A stretch of DNA of 64,000 bases, taken from the NCBI RefSeq assembly GCF_030413595.1, contig NZ_CP129238.1, positions 3,891,746 through 3,955,745 on the forward strand, in the 5' to 3' direction. A program made the translations under genes and the position numbers. The notes below the pieces were generated by a model that did not search any database, was not told the origin of the DNA, and saw only the letters and a list, made by a program, of their open reading frames with translations. This document shows, piece after piece, positions 42,939 through 52,797 of the stretch; within the stretch, counting starts at the first letter, position 1, and every line of letters begins with the position of its first letter. This DNA is from Planococcus liqunii. Lineage in GTDB: Bacteria; Bacillota; Bacilli; Bacillales_A; Planococcaceae.

Positions 42939-44303
42939 TTAAAAGTCACCGCCGGATTCGTGCTGGCTCCAGTCGATGGTGACGAATTTATTGTATTCCT
43001 TCACAAAGGCCAGTTTCACCGTACCGGTCGGGCCGTTACGTTGCTTGGCAATAATGATCTCAATCATGTTCTGGTCTTCGGTTTCTTTGTCGTAGTAATC
43101 TTCACGGTACAGGAAAGAAACGATATCGGCATCCTGCTCAATCGATCCCGATTCACGTAAATCCGACATCATCGGCCGTTTGTCTTGCCGCTGCTCAACG
43201 CCACGGGACAGCTGGGAAAGCGCGATGACCGGCACTTCCAGTTCCCGCGCCAAGCCTTTCAGCGAGCGGGAAATATCCGATACTTCCTGCTGGCGGTTCT
43301 CACCGGATTTTCCGGGTCCCTGGATCAGCTGGAGGTAATCGATCATGATCATGCCAAGGCCGTATTCCTGCTTCAGGCGGCGGCATTTCGCACGGATATC
43401 ATTGACCCGGATTCCGGGCGTATCATCGATAAAAATGCCGGCGTTGGACAAGCTGCCCATTGCCATCGTCAATTTGCGCCAGTCTTCGTTCTGGAGCGCC
43501 CCGGTCCGCATAATCTGTGCATCGATATTTCCTTCCGCACAAAGCATACGCATGACTAGCTGTTCGGCTCCCATTTCCAGACTGAAAATCGCAACGTTTT
43601 CATCCGTTTTGGTGGCAACGTTCTGCGCCACGTTCAACGCAAAAGCCGTCTTACCGACAGAAGGCCGTGCAGCCACGATAATCAGGTCGTTTCGCTGAAA
43701 CCCTGCCGTGATCTTATCCAGGTCACGGAAGCCCGTAGGAATGCCTGTAACGTCTCCTTTGCGCGTATGCAGCAATTCGATGTTGTCATAGGTTTTCACT
43801 AAGACATCTTTGATGTGGATAAAGTCGCCGGCATTTTTTCGGCTCGACACTTCCATCATTTTCTTCTCTGCTTCAGCAAGCAGCGCCTGCACTTCGTCTT
43901 CACGTGTAAAGCCGTCTTCCACAATCGAAGTCGCTACGCGGATAAGGCGCCGGAGAAGCGATTTCTCTTCCACGATGTGGGCGTAATGCGCCACGTTCGC
44001 TGCGGTCGGAACCGCATTGGCAATTTCCGTTAAATAAGACAAGCCGCCGACGTCTTCCAGTTCTTTTTTGGCGGATAATTCTTCTGTAACCGTTACAACA
44101 TCAATCGCTTTGCCGTGGTCCGATAAATTGAGCATGGTCTGAAAGATTTTCTGGTGCGCAATGCGGTAAAAATCTTCCGGCATGACAATTTCAGCCACGG
44201 AGATGAGCGACTGCGGTTCTAAAAAGATGGCCCCAATAACCGATTGCTCGGCTTCATGGTTATGCGGAGGGACTCGATCTATTGTTTCGTTCATTTGGTT
44301 CAT
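42939..44303 (-). CDS. dnaB: Replicative DNA helicase (DnaB family; DnaC in Bacillus)
   Basis: A 454-residue hexameric helicase of the replication fork. The N-terminal domain (about 10-115) contains HNHEAEQSVIGAIFLEP; the RecA-like domain has Walker A ARPSVGKTAF and Walker B MIMIDYLQLI, with SLKGLARELEVPVIALSQLS. Starts 4 bp after rplI, with only a weak ribosome site (GAAGAAG inside rplI end); an ATG nine bases later is an alternative. Confidence 0.97.
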   Translation of the reverse strand: MNQMNETIDRVPPHNHEAEQSVIGAIFLEPQSLISVAEIVMPEDFYRIAHQKIFQTMLNLSDHGKAIDVVTVTEELSAKKELEDVGGLSYLTEIANAVPTAANVAHYAHIVEEKSLLRRLIRVATSIVEDGFTREDEVQALLAEAEKKMMEVSSRKNAGDFIHIKDVLVKTYDNIELLHTRKGDVTGIPTGFRDLDKITAGFQRNDLIIVAARPSVGKTAFALNVAQNVATKTDENVAIFSLEMGAEQLVMRMLCAEGNIDAQIMRTGALQNEDWRKLTMAMGSLSNAGIFIDDTPGIRVNDIRAKCRRLKQEYGLGMIMIDYLQLIQGPGKSGENRQQEVSDISRSLKGLARELEVPVIALSQLSRGVEQRQDKRPMMSDLRESGSIEQDADIVSFLYREDYYDKETEDQNMIEIIIAKQRNGPTGTVKLAFVKEYNKFVTIDWSQHESGGDF

Positions 44304-44307
44304 GGGC

Positions 44308-44757
44308 TTACGCTTCTTCTGTTACATGGACTTTAAGCGTAGCCGTGACATCCTGATGCAATTTAACCGGAACGTTCGTGTAGCCTAGCGCGCGGATGGC
44401 GTCATCCAATTCCATCTTGCGCTTATCCAGTTTGATGCCGTGCGTTTTTTCAAGCGCTGTCGCTACTTGTTTTGTCGTAATGGAACCGAACAGGCGGCCG
44501 CCTTCACCGGATTTCGCTTTCAGTTCGATCGTCAGGCTTTCCAGTTTTTCTTTCAGCGCTTTTGCATCTTCCAGCTCTTGGGCTGCTTCTTTTTCCTGCT
44601 TTTTCTTCTGGCCGGCCAATTGGCTGATTGCCGCTTGGTCCGCTTCTTTCGCCAAATTGTTTTTCAGCAGAAAGTTATGTGCATAGCCGTCTGCTACGTT
44701 TTTCACTTCGCCTTTTTTGCCTTTGCCTTTTACGTCTTTCAAAAATATTACTCTCAT
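44308..44757 (-). CDS. rplI: 50S ribosomal protein L9
   Basis: A 149-residue L9 binding 23S rRNA. N-domain [18 protein letters not shown] and NFLLKNNLA, then a long connecting helix ([22 protein letters not shown]) and the C-domain with [13 protein letters not shown]. It overlaps gdpP by 4 bp (ATGA), so the two are translationally coupled. Confidence 0.98.
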   Translation of the reverse strand: MRVIFLKDVKGKGKKGEVKNVADGYAHNFLLKNNLAKEADQAAISQLAGQKKKQEKEAAQELEDAKALKEKLESLTIELKAKSGEGGRLFGSITTKQVATALEKTHGIKLDKRKMELDDAIRALGYTNVPVKLHQDVTATLKVHVTEEA

Positions 44758-46730
44758 TCCACTTTTCCTCCCTCATACTGTTCCGTGATCACTTGTTTCA
44801 ATTGAGCGATTGCTTCGTCTATCGTCACGCCAGGCATCTGGGTGGCTGCATTGGTTAAATGGCCCCCGCCGCCAAGGTTTTCCATGGCGATCTGGACGTT
44901 GACTTCACCCAGTGAGCGGGCTGAAATGCCGATTCCGCCTTCGCTGCGTTCCGCAACCACAAATGACGCATTAACGTCCTTCATTGTTAACAGGATATCT
45001 GCTGTCTGGGCAATCAATACCGGACTGTAGATCCGTCCCGCCTCACCCCGGGCAATCGCAATGCCGTTGCCGACAAATTCAACCGTCTGAACGATTTTGG
45101 CGCGTTCGACGTACGTATCCAAATCTTCTTTCAACAAACGCTGCACAAGCACTGTATCGGCCCCGTTCGAACGCAAATAAGAAGCGGCTTCAAACGTTCT
45201 GGCGCCGGTGCGCAGCGTAAAGCTTTTGGTATCGACGATAATGCCCGCAAGCATGGCCGTCGCTTCCAGCATCGACAGCTTCTCGTGTTTCGGCTGATAC
45301 TCAATCAGCTCGGTAACCAGTTCCGCGGTCGATGATGCATAAGGTTCCATATAAACAAGCATCGTATTGGTGATGAATTCTTCTCCGCGGCGGTGGTGGT
45401 CGATCAGGACGACGCGTTCCATCCGTTGAAGCACCCGTTCGTCGATCACCATCGACGGTTTATGGGTATCCACAATGACCAGCAGGGAATTGTCCGTCAT
45501 TTCGGACAGCGCTTCTTCCGGTGTGATAAACCGGTCAAACAGCTCATCGTCCTGGCGAATCTCTTCCATCAGGCGCATAACCGAGCGGTCGTATTCATTG
45601 AAATCCAGCACAATGCTGCTTTTGACTTTGTTCATCGCCGCCATTTTTGAGACGCCGACGGCTGCCCCGATGGCATCCATATCCGGCAATTTATGGCCCA
45701 TGACGAAAACGTGGTCGCTTTCCTGGATCAAATCACGAAGCGCGTGTGAAATAACGCGCGCCCGCACCCGTGTCCGTTTTTCGACCGGATTCGTTTTGCC
45801 GCCGTAGAATTTCACTTTGCCGCTTGGGTTTTTGATCGCGACTTGGTCGCCGCCGCGCCCGAGCACCAAATCGAGGCCGGACTGCGCCATGCTGCCAAGT
45901 TCGACAAGCGATGCGGATCCCGCACCTACCCCGATGCTCAGCGTCAGCGCCAAATTGTCTTTTGATGTCACTTCCCGGATGTCGTCTAAAATGGCGAACT
46001 TCGACAGCTCCAGCTCTTTTAAGATGGACTCATTGAAAACGGCCATGAACCGGTCTGACGAAATCCGTTTGACGAAAATGCCGTAATGCGCGCCCCATTC
46101 GTTGATGAGCGACGTTACGAGGCTGTTCAAATTGCTTCGCGTCTGGTCATCCATCCCTTGGGCCAGTTCATCGTAGTTATCGATAAACAGGATGCCGATC
46201 ACTGTCCGGTCGGCGTAATACAAGGTTTCGATTTCCACTTGTTCGGTAATATCGAATAAATAAAACAAGCGGTCATCCGCTTTGTAATAAACCCGGTATT
46301 TGCGTTCGCCAAGAGCAATGATCATATCCCCGGCTTCTTCGGATTTTACCAATGTTTGAAATTCATCCGATAAGCTGTAAAGGGATTCTCCGATCAATGT
46401 GTCGTATTCCAGCATCGATGTCATATAAGGGTTTGCCCATTCAATATCGAAGTTTTCATTGACCAGCAAAATCCCGATCGGCATTTCCAGCAGCGCTTCT
46501 TCGCCGACTTTTTTCATCCGGTAAGACAGCGTTTCTATGTGTTTTTCGGTTGCTTCGTACACCCGCTTTTCGGTAACCCAGGCATAGACAAACAGTGCAC
46601 CGAAAAGAATGATGAATATGCCCCCTACCCATTCTGACCTCAGCGAGATCAAAATTGCCGCTGCCAAACCAAGTATCAGCAGCGCCAATAAAGGGAGTCG
46701 AAGTTTTCTTTGTCTAAAAAAAGCCGACAT
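44754..46730 (-). CDS. gdpP: Cyclic di-AMP phosphodiesterase GdpP
   Basis: A 658-residue membrane enzyme breaking c-di-AMP to pApA. Two N-terminal helices (about 10-50), a PAS domain (about 80-150), a degenerate GGDEF (about 170-300; the motif site reads RISSDRFMA), then DHH ([29 protein letters not shown]) and DHHA1 ([10 protein letters not shown]). All DHH metal ligands look intact. Co-transcribed with rplI and the helicase. Confidence 0.97.
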   Translation of the reverse strand: MSAFFRQRKLRLPLLALLILGLAAAILISLRSEWVGGIFIILFGALFVYAWVTEKRVYEATEKHIETLSYRMKKVGEEALLEMPIGILLVNENFDIEWANPYMTSMLEYDTLIGESLYSLSDEFQTLVKSEEAGDMIIALGERKYRVYYKADDRLFYLFDITEQVEIETLYYADRTVIGILFIDNYDELAQGMDDQTRSNLNSLVTSLINEWGAHYGIFVKRISSDRFMAVFNESILKELELSKFAILDDIREVTSKDNLALTLSIGVGAGSASLVELGSMAQSGLDLVLGRGGDQVAIKNPSGKVKFYGGKTNPVEKRTRVRARVISHALRDLIQESDHVFVMGHKLPDMDAIGAAVGVSKMAAMNKVKSSIVLDFNEYDRSVMRLMEEIRQDDELFDRFITPEEALSEMTDNSLLVIVDTHKPSMVIDERVLQRMERVVLIDHHRRGEEFITNTMLVYMEPYASSTAELVTELIEYQPKHEKLSMLEATAMLAGIIVDTKSFTLRTGARTFEAASYLRSNGADTVLVQRLLKEDLDTYVERAKIVQTVEFVGNGIAIARGEAGRIYSPVLIAQTADILLTMKDVNASFVVAERSEGGIGISARSLGEVNVQIAMENLGGGGHLTNAATQMPGVTIDEAIAQLKQVITEQYEGGKVE

Positions 46731-46744
46731 TTCTTTTCAGCTCC

Positions 46745-47695
46745 TCATTTTCCTTTGAAGTCATGTGCCCGTTTTACCCATCCCCGGATATCAAATCCGA
46801 GATCCACAATTCCGACAATGCTCGTAAACGACTGCAATGGAAATGCCAGAATCGTTACAAGAACAGCCACCCACTTTGGCCAGCCTTCTTGCTTGATGTA
46901 AAAATGATAAAAAGATACACCTTGCAGGAAAAGCAGGAATTGAAGAACAACGGATGCATTCATGAAAATCATATAAGGCATCGTTCCCGGCTGCAAATCT
47001 GACAGCAGCGAAACGAGTAAAACAATTAAATAATACCATAATACACTTTTCGGCAATTTCATATCCCGAAAAGGCGGAAATTTTGGAACTTCAATGCCAA
47101 GGCGTTTTAACACCGGCAGCAGAATCAGCAGCAACAACCACACCGATATGAAAACCGACAGCACCAGCAACGCCGGCAGCAAAGTCTCAAACGTCAGCGT
47201 CAGCTGATTGGCCATTTCATTGAACTCTTCCGTAGAAGCGCCGATCTGGTCCATTAAGGCGCTGGTCTGTTTAAAAGACGCTTCCATTGCGGTCATCATT
47301 TCTTCGATCACATTGATGTTAAACAGCCAGATGGATGCCATATACTGAAGCATCAGCGATAATAGCAGCACAATGCTTGAAGCCATAAACATGAACAGCT
47401 TGCTTTTTTTATGATAAATCGACAAGCCGATGACAAAGCCAAGCGGAATGTGGATCAGCGCAATCGGCAAGGCGAGCAAACCGCCGACAATCGCCGACAA
47501 GATCAAACAGACCACTGAAAATAGAGCCGATGCTTGCCACGGATACTTCGCGCTGTACCAGGCGATCGGAACCGCTAAAAATAATGTCGTGACGACATTT
47601 AAAAGAGGCACATAAACAGAGATGGCCAATAATACAGTAAAGACAGCTGCCATCAATGCCCCTTGAGTAAGTTGACTGGTTTGTTGATTTTGCAT
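46745..47695 (-). CDS. yybS: DUF2232 membrane protein (YybS-like)
   Basis: A 316-residue polytopic protein with about eight helices, family DUF2232; it starts MQNQQTSQLTQGALMAAVF. It precedes gdpP as yybS does in Bacillus. Function unknown; the fold resembles energy-coupling S-components. The ATG at 47695 follows GAAGGGG by about 12 bp; longer in-frame starts have poorer sites. Confidence 0.85.
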   Translation of the reverse strand: MQNQQTSQLTQGALMAAVFTVLLAISVYVPLLNVVTTLFLAVPIAWYSAKYPWQASALFSVVCLILSAIVGGLLALPIALIHIPLGFVIGLSIYHKKSKLFMFMASSIVLLLSLMLQYMASIWLFNINVIEEMMTAMEASFKQTSALMDQIGASTEEFNEMANQLTLTFETLLPALLVLSVFISVWLLLLILLPVLKRLGIEVPKFPPFRDMKLPKSVLWYYLIVLLVSLLSDLQPGTMPYMIFMNASVVLQFLLFLQGVSFYHFYIKQEGWPKWVAVLVTILAFPLQSFTSIVGIVDLGFDIRGWVKRAHDFKGK

Positions 47696-47809
47696 TTGCT
47701 TGTTTTTCCCCTTCTTTCGGGTTGATTTCATCCTTATAATTGTAACATGATTAAGGTTTTGGAACAAAAAAGGGAAGTCCCGGAAGAAAGGGGGAGCCGA
47801 TTTAAGGCA

Positions 47810-47838
47810 CAAAAAAAAGACCGGTTTCCCGGTCTTTT
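47810..47838 (-). terminator. Terminator of the rpsF-ssb-rpsR operon
   Basis: AAAAGACCGG (47815-47824) pairs with CCGGTCTTTT (47829-47838); T8 on the minus strand. Confidence 0.88.
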
Positions 47839-47874
47839 CTTTCGATAGCAAAAAAGCATAATTGCTTTTCTTAC

Positions 47875-48111
47875 TTATCTTTCTTCCGCAACAAACGGTA
47901 GAAGTGCCATGATACGAGCGCGTTTGATAGCGATTGTCAACTTACGTTGCCATTTAGCGCTTGTGCCTGTAACACGACGTGGCAAGATTTTTCCTCGTTC
48001 AGAAATGAATTTCTTCAACAAGTCAGTATCTTTATAGTCGATGAATGTGATGTTGTTAGAAGTGAAATAACAAACCTTTTTGCGTTTCTTTCCTCCGCGA
48101 CGTGGTGCCAT
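47875..48111 (-). CDS. rpsR: 30S ribosomal protein S18
   Basis: A 78-residue S18, with [20 protein letters not shown] and the [20 protein letters not shown] core. Pairs with S6 in the small subunit. Third gene of the operon with rpsF and ssb; it ends at a terminator. Confidence 0.98.
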   Translation of the reverse strand: MAPRRGGKKRKKVCYFTSNNITFIDYKDTDLLKKFISERGKILPRRVTGTSAKWQRKLTIAIKRARIMALLPFVAEER

Positions 48112-48166
48112 ATCGAATTACCTCCCTTTTAGTAGAATTTTTCGTTCATCGCAAGTCCAGTCCGTC

Positions 48167-48643
48167 TTAGAACGGCAAATCGTCATCCGATACTTCGATC
48201 GGGCCGCTGCCGCTTGAGAATGGATCCTGGTCTACACGCGTATAGTTTTGCTGACTTGGCGATTGATTGTTCTGCTGATAGGACGGCTGTTGTCCTTGTG
48301 AACGATCTGCATTAGCCCCAGAGTTTTTCGGTTCAAGGAATTGAACACTGTCTGCGACTACTTCAGTCGTATAAACGCGTTTTCCGTCTTGTCCCTCGTA
48401 GCTTCCGGTTTGAATGCGGCCTTCCACACCTGCCAAGCTTCCTTTTTTCAGGAAGTTCGCTGTGTTTTCAGCTTGTTTGCGCCAAACAGTACAATTGATA
48501 AAATCCGTTTCCTTTTCGCCTTGCGCATTGGAGAAGGTACGGTTTACAGCAAGTGTAAAACGGGCCACCGCCGCTCCGCTTGGAGTATAGCGAAGATCAG
48601 GATCTTTTGTCAGTCTTCCGACTAAAACAACTCGGTTAATCAT
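48167..48643 (-). CDS. ssb: Single-stranded DNA-binding protein
   Basis: A 158-residue SSB. OB fold from [19 protein letters not shown] to about 110, a Gln/Ser-rich linker, and the acidic partner-binding tip DDDLPF. AAAGGAGG precedes the ATG. Between rpsF and rpsR, the standard Bacillota order. Confidence 0.98.
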   Translation of the reverse strand: MINRVVLVGRLTKDPDLRYTPSGAAVARFTLAVNRTFSNAQGEKETDFINCTVWRKQAENTANFLKKGSLAGVEGRIQTGSYEGQDGKRVYTTEVVADSVQFLEPKNSGANADRSQGQQPSYQQNNQSPSQQNYTRVDQDPFSSGSGPIEVSDDDLPF

Positions 48644-48686
48644 CAGAATTCAACCTCCTTTAGTCAATATTTACAGCTTCATATGC

Positions 48687-48974
48687 TTACGCGTCTTTGC
48701 GTACAGCGATATGACGGATAATGTCTTCGTTAATGTTCGCAAGACGTGTGTATTCGTTGATAGCTTCAGAACCAGCGTTTACTTTTACGATTTGGTAGAA
48801 ACCTTCACGTAAATCGTTGATTTCGTAAGCTAAACGACGTTTACCCCACTCTTTCGACTCGATGATTTCAGCACCGTTAGAAGTAAGGATCTCGTTAAAA
48901 CGCTCAACTAGCGCTTTTTTCGCTTCCTCTTCAATTGCAGGCTGCATGATGTACATTAATTCATACTCTCTCAT
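48687..48974 (-). CDS. rpsF: 30S ribosomal protein S6
   Basis: A 95-residue S6: [36 protein letters not shown]. First gene of the rpsF-ssb-rpsR operon. AGGAGGTG precedes the ATG. The leader folds into an S6:S18-type binding structure. Confidence 0.98.
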   Translation of the reverse strand: MREYELMYIMQPAIEEEAKKALVERFNEILTSNGAEIIESKEWGKRRLAYEINDLREGFYQIVKVNAGSEAINEYTRLANINEDIIRHIAVRKDA

Positions 48975-48985
48975 CGTGTTGTCAC

Positions 48986-49029
48986 CTCCTCATGGACTTG
49001 GGCCCTGCTGATTCCAGCGGGCAAGGAGC
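48986..49029 (-). ncRNA. S6:S18-binding leader structure of rpsF
   Basis: On the minus strand CTCC/GGAG and CTTG/CAAG outer helices enclose CCCGCTG-GAAT-CAGCAGGG, with an unpaired A. The position just before rpsF and the nested helix with a CCG-bearing element fit the autoregulatory S6:S18 mRNA motif of many bacteria. Confidence 0.55.
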
Positions 49030-49060
49030 AAGCAATTCATATTATTACTCACATCAATGT

Positions 49061-49089
49061 ATTGTATCACAGTTGGAGATGCCCCGCAA
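49061..49089 (-). promoter_or_regulatory. rpsF operon promoter
   Basis: On the minus strand TTGCGG (49089-49084), 17-bp spacer ending in TGA, then TACAAT (49066-49061): an extended -10 promoter. Confidence 0.65.
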
Positions 49090-49148
49090 GCATGTTTTTC
49101 AACCATGGATGGGCTATACTGAAAGCAATTAACAAAGGAAGTGATTGG

Positions 49149-49709
49149 ATGGAACCGACGCATACCATTGAACTGAAGATGGAAGAAATCGCACCAAAAG
49201 CGTTATGGATCAACATCCTTTTAGTGGTGCTTTTTGCCGCTGCCTACCATTATTTGGCTGAACCGTTGTCGTTTCGCTTTTCTTTAACGGGTGTTCTGCT
49301 GTTTGTGTTCGGCTATATCGCCCTGATTGTGCTTCATGAAGCGTTTCATCTGATCGGCTTTATGCTCTTTGGCAAAGCAACCCTTGCTTCCTTGAAATAC
49401 GGCGTCAATTTAAAGCTGGGCATCGCCTATGCCACTACAACTACCGCTCTTCGCAACAAAGCCATGAAAAAAGCGCTGCTGCTTCCTTTTTGGACCACTG
49501 CTGTCATCCCGACGGTCCTTGGCTTCTGGCTGGACAGCCAGGTGCTGGCCCTGCTTGGCGCCATGCTCGCTGCCGGTGCCATCGGCGACTTTTACATGTA
49601 CCGTGCGCTCCTTAAAGAACGCAACGATGCCTGGGTGCTGGACGATCCGGAATTGCCCCGGCTGCACATATATGAGCAAAATCCCAATCAAAAAAGCGCT
49701 GATCGATGA
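49149..49709 (+). CDS. DUF3267 family membrane metalloprotease-like protein
   Basis: A 186-residue membrane protein with about four helices. H63-E64-x-x-H67 (LHEAFHLIG) lies at the end of a helix, as in site-2-type zinc proteases; this is the DUF3267 pattern. Substrate unknown. The ATG at 49149 follows AAAGGAAG by about 7 bp. It is the only plus-strand gene in the 49-64 kb block, divergent from rpsF. Confidence 0.8.
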   Translation: MEPTHTIELKMEEIAPKALWINILLVVLFAAAYHYLAEPLSFRFSLTGVLLFVFGYIALIVLHEAFHLIGFMLFGKATLASLKYGVNLKLGIAYATTTTALRNKAMKKALLLPFWTTAVIPTVLGFWLDSQVLALLGAMLAAGAIGDFYMYRALLKERNDAWVLDDPELPRLHIYEQNPNQKSADR

Positions 49710-49722
49710 TCAACGCTTTTTT
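49690..49722. terminator. Bidirectional terminator overlapping the DUF3267 stop codon
   Basis: AAAAAAGCG (49690-49698) pairs with CGCTTTTTT (49714-49722); inner TGATC/GATCA. Confidence 0.8.
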
Positions 49723-49729
49723 ATATAAA

Positions 49730-50116
49730 TCAGTATGCGCCTTCAACTGCTAATACATCCCAGTTGCCGCTCTTTACTTTTTCTTTTAATTGTTCTTTCA
49801 TGGTGGCTACGTAGACGGCGGTCTGCAAAACTTTTCCGTCCGCTTTCACGTTGATCTTTACTTTATTGAAAAGATCTGTGGCAGCTCCGCCTGAGTAATC
49901 TTCCAGGTAGTCGATCGCCGGCCAAAGCGCTTCCGGAATGTCGTAGACTTCCCCTTGCACTTCGCCTTTGCCGTTTACATCCATTGCCGGATAGCCAAGC
50001 CCGGTATCATAGAGATCCCCTTTTGTTACTGCGTATTCTGCTACTAATGCTGCTTCTCCTAGGTAATCGTGGTACTTGCCGCCGCGTTTCAATGTTCCAT
50101 ATACAAATAATAACAT
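49730..50116 (-). CDS. Gamma-glutamylcyclotransferase-fold protein (AIG2/YtfP-like)
   Basis: A 128-residue protein starting LLFVYGTLKRGGKYHDYLG; YGTLKRG is the substrate loop of the family and E72 (YLEDYSGG) the likely general base. Could cyclise gamma-glutamyl amines; substrate unknown. The ATG at 50116 follows TAGGAGG. Confidence 0.85.
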   Translation of the reverse strand: MLLFVYGTLKRGGKYHDYLGEAALVAEYAVTKGDLYDTGLGYPAMDVNGKGEVQGEVYDIPEALWPAIDYLEDYSGGAATDLFNKVKINVKADGKVLQTAVYVATMKEQLKEKVKSGNWDVLAVEGAY

Positions 50117-50224
50117 TTTAATCCTCCTATTCAAAAACCGAATGCGGTTAGGCATCCGGTCATTTTTTAGTTTTATCCATGGCTAAGGGGTCTTTACGTT
50201 TTCGGACTTGCTTATCTTATTGAA

Positions 50225-50385
50225 TGAACTTTCGAAAGGGAACGGCCATTTCGCTTTTAAACTATCCAGCTGCGGCGCCCAGCCCCTCGAGACGCTTCAG
50301 TTTTGCCTAAAATGGCAAAGACCGCCATTCCCTGCAAACCTTCCAGCACTTGTCAGGACTGAACGGGCGCCTCCGCTTTTAAACG
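50225..50385. repeat. Dispersed palindromic repeat, copy 1
   Basis: Ends TATCCAGCTGCGGCGCCCAG (50258-50283 area) and GGGCGCCTCCGCTTTTA near ychF, with CTCGAGACGCTT inside. Same end pattern as the copies at 57.2 and 63.0-63.2 kb. Confidence 0.6.
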
Positions 50386-51488
50386 TTAAATCTAAAGAGC
50401 ATGACGTCTCCGTCTTGTACTACGTATTCTTTTCCTTCTTGGCGCACTTTTCCGGCTTCTTTAGCAGCAGCCATGGAGCCTGTTTCGATAAGGTCCTCGT
50501 AAGCTACGGTTTCTGCACGGATAAATCCGCGTTCGAAGTCCGAGTGGATGACGCCTGCGCATTGAGGGGCTTTCATGCCTTTTTTGAATGTCCAAGCACG
50601 CACTTCCTGCACGCCGGCAGTAAAGTAAGTAGCAAGGCCAAGCAAATTATACGAAGCTTTGATCAATTGGTCCAAACCGGATTCTTTGATGCCCAGTTCT
50701 TCCAGGAACATTTCTTTTTCTTCATCTTCAAGTTCAGCCATTTCTTCTTCGATCTTCGCACAAACAACGATAACTTCTGAATTTTGCTGAGCGGCATAGT
50801 CGCGGACTTTCTGTACGTATTCGTTGTCTTCTGCATCAGCAATTTCATCTTCTGCCACATTTGCTACGTAAAGCATCGGTTTCAATGTCAGCAGATTCAA
50901 GTTTTTCGCAATGTTCAATTCGTCTTCAGTAAAATCAATTGAACGCGCCAAATCTCCAGCTTCAAATGCTTCATGAAGTTTCATCAACACCGGCTCTTCA
51001 GCAACGGCATCTTTGTCTTTTTGCTTCACTAATTTAGCAGCACGAGCAATTCGTTTTTCGATGCTTTCCATGTCCGCAAGGATCAACTCCAAGTTAATGA
51101 CTTCAATGTCTGAAATCGGATCAACTTTCCCGGATACATGCGTAACGTTTTCGTCAGCAAAGCAGCGGACGACTTGAACGATTGCATCCACTTCGCGGAT
51201 GTGCGAAAGGAATTTATTCCCAAGCCCTTCCCCTTTGCTGGCGCCTTTTACGATGCCGGCGATATCCGTGAATTCAAAAGCCGTCGGCACGGTTTTCTTT
51301 GGCACTACCAGTTCTGTCAATTTGTTTAAGCGCTCGTCCGGAACTTCTACAATCCCGACGTTTGGATCTATCGTACAGAACGGGTAGTTGGCTGCTTCAG
51401 CCCCCGCTTTAGTAATAGCGTTGAATAATGTGGATTTCCCCACGTTTGGTAAACCTACAATCCCTGCAGTTAATGCCAAAGGATTCAC
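50379..51488 (-). CDS. ychF: Redox-regulated ATPase YchF (OLA1 family)
   Basis: A 369-residue Obg-family P-loop protein that prefers ATP to GTP and binds ribosomes. G1 GLPNVGKSTLFNAI, G3 DIAGIVKGASKGEGLGN, a NVAE segment at the altered G4, a coiled-coil insert and a C-terminal TGS domain (ARAWTFKKGMKAPQCAGVIH-type region, RVEG-like RQEGKEYVVQDGDV). GTG start with GGAAAGG upstream. Confidence 0.96.
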   Translation of the reverse strand: MNPLALTAGIVGLPNVGKSTLFNAITKAGAEAANYPFCTIDPNVGIVEVPDERLNKLTELVVPKKTVPTAFEFTDIAGIVKGASKGEGLGNKFLSHIREVDAIVQVVRCFADENVTHVSGKVDPISDIEVINLELILADMESIEKRIARAAKLVKQKDKDAVAEEPVLMKLHEAFEAGDLARSIDFTEDELNIAKNLNLLTLKPMLYVANVAEDEIADAEDNEYVQKVRDYAAQQNSEVIVVCAKIEEEMAELEDEEKEMFLEELGIKESGLDQLIKASYNLLGLATYFTAGVQEVRAWTFKKGMKAPQCAGVIHSDFERGFIRAETVAYEDLIETGSMAAAKEAGKVRQEGKEYVVQDGDVMLFRFNV

Positions 51489-51636
51489 GACCTTTCCTTT
51501 ATCTAAAACGAATTATTTTTTAAGCAACCATTCCATTATAGGAATGAAATATCATTCTGTCCATTTTTCAAAACTTATATAAATTCATTACTATTCCTAT
51601 ATAAGTATTGTCTTTATACTCATATAAGGTTTTCTT

Positions 51637-51837
51637 TTATTCTTCTTCTGCTTTCACTAAAACCTTCTTGATTTTCTTGTTGAACTCAACCCGTGGAATC
51701 ATGACGCTGTGCTGGCAGCCTTCGCATTTGATGCGGATATCTGCGCCCATGCGGATGATTTTCCAAGCATTTGCTCCGCAAGGATGCCCTTTCTTCATTT
51801 CCACGACATCATTCAGGCCATATTCTTTCTTGTCCAT
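51637..51837 (-). CDS. DUF951 family protein
   Basis: A 66-residue protein: YGLNDVVEMKKGHPCGANAW, then IRIKCEGCQHSVMIPR. CG and CxxC cysteines suggest a small metal-binding beta barrel; the family has a nucleic-acid-binding look. Usually between ychF and mscS, as here. The ATG at 51837 follows GAAGGAG. Confidence 0.9.
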   Translation of the reverse strand: MDKKEYGLNDVVEMKKGHPCGANAWKIIRMGADIRIKCEGCQHSVMIPRVEFNKKIKKVLVKAEEE

Positions 51838-51878
51838 CGTTTTGTCTCCTTCATTACTTTTTGGCAATAACGGATGTA

Positions 51879-52775
51879 TTATTTTTGAACAGGACGCTGC
51901 ATCATAACCATATGAGGAAGCGGTACTTCTACATTGTTCTGGTCTAAGTATTCCTTTAAGTCCCGTCGAAGCCCACGAGCCACGGCAAAATGCTGCATCG
52001 GCAAAGTTTCTGCTATCACTCGCACCACCATCTCGGTAGGCGTTAAACTCTGCACCCCCAAAAATTCAGGCGGCTTGATGATTTGCTCGTATTTTTCTTC
52101 TACGGTGTCTAAAAACTCCTGAATCAACCGTTCCACTTGGTTGATGTCGGCATTATAGCCAACATTGATATCTACAACTGCGATGGAATTATGGACCGAG
52201 AAATTGACGACGTCGGTTACATTGCCGTTTGGAAAGATAAACAGCTCTCCTGTAGCCCCTTTTACTTTTGTTGTCCGCAGACCGATTTCTTCAACCGTCC
52301 CTTCTGCAGGGCCGATGCGCACAAAATCACCGACTGAAAACTGGTCTTCGAAAATGATGAAAAATCCGGTGATGACGTCGCGCACTAAGTTTTGCGCGCC
52401 AAACCCGACAGCCAGGCCAAGCACCCCGGCCCCGGCAATCAACCCAGTAATATCAATCGTAAAGGCGGACAATACAGCAATGATCGCCATAAAGTACACC
52501 ACATACGCCACGACATTCTCCAGCAGCTTCGACATCGTCTGCTGCCGCCGTTCGTTGTATTTCAACGGCCCTTTAATGCGCACTGCAAATGTTTTGCGTA
52601 TCAGCATTTTGGCGACACGCACGATGATTCCAGCGGCGACAATAATGAGCAGCACTTTAATGCCCACAAAACCTATCTTCAGCCACATCTCTTGATCTAA
52701 AAGAATCTGCTTGCTTTGTTCAACAATTTCTTCTGTTTTCTTTACTGTTTCTGTAGTTACTGTATTTGCAGTCAC
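51879..52775 (-). CDS. MscS-family small-conductance mechanosensitive channel
   Basis: A 298-residue channel releasing solutes on hypo-osmotic shock. Three N-terminal helices (about 30-130); the pore-lining helix carries AGAGVLGLAVGFGAQNLVRDV, the classic Gly/Ala-packed TM3 of MscS. A beta domain follows (GDFVRIGPAEGTVEEIGLRTT). GTG start with AGGAAGG about 9 bp upstream. Confidence 0.93.
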   Translation of the reverse strand: MTANTVTTETVKKTEEIVEQSKQILLDQEMWLKIGFVGIKVLLIIVAAGIIVRVAKMLIRKTFAVRIKGPLKYNERRQQTMSKLLENVVAYVVYFMAIIAVLSAFTIDITGLIAGAGVLGLAVGFGAQNLVRDVITGFFIIFEDQFSVGDFVRIGPAEGTVEEIGLRTTKVKGATGELFIFPNGNVTDVVNFSVHNSIAVVDINVGYNADINQVERLIQEFLDTVEEKYEQIIKPPEFLGVQSLTPTEMVVRVIAETLPMQHFAVARGLRRDLKEYLDQNNVEVPLPHMVMMQRPVQK

Positions 52776-52797
52776 TGTAACACCTTCCTACCTCCGG

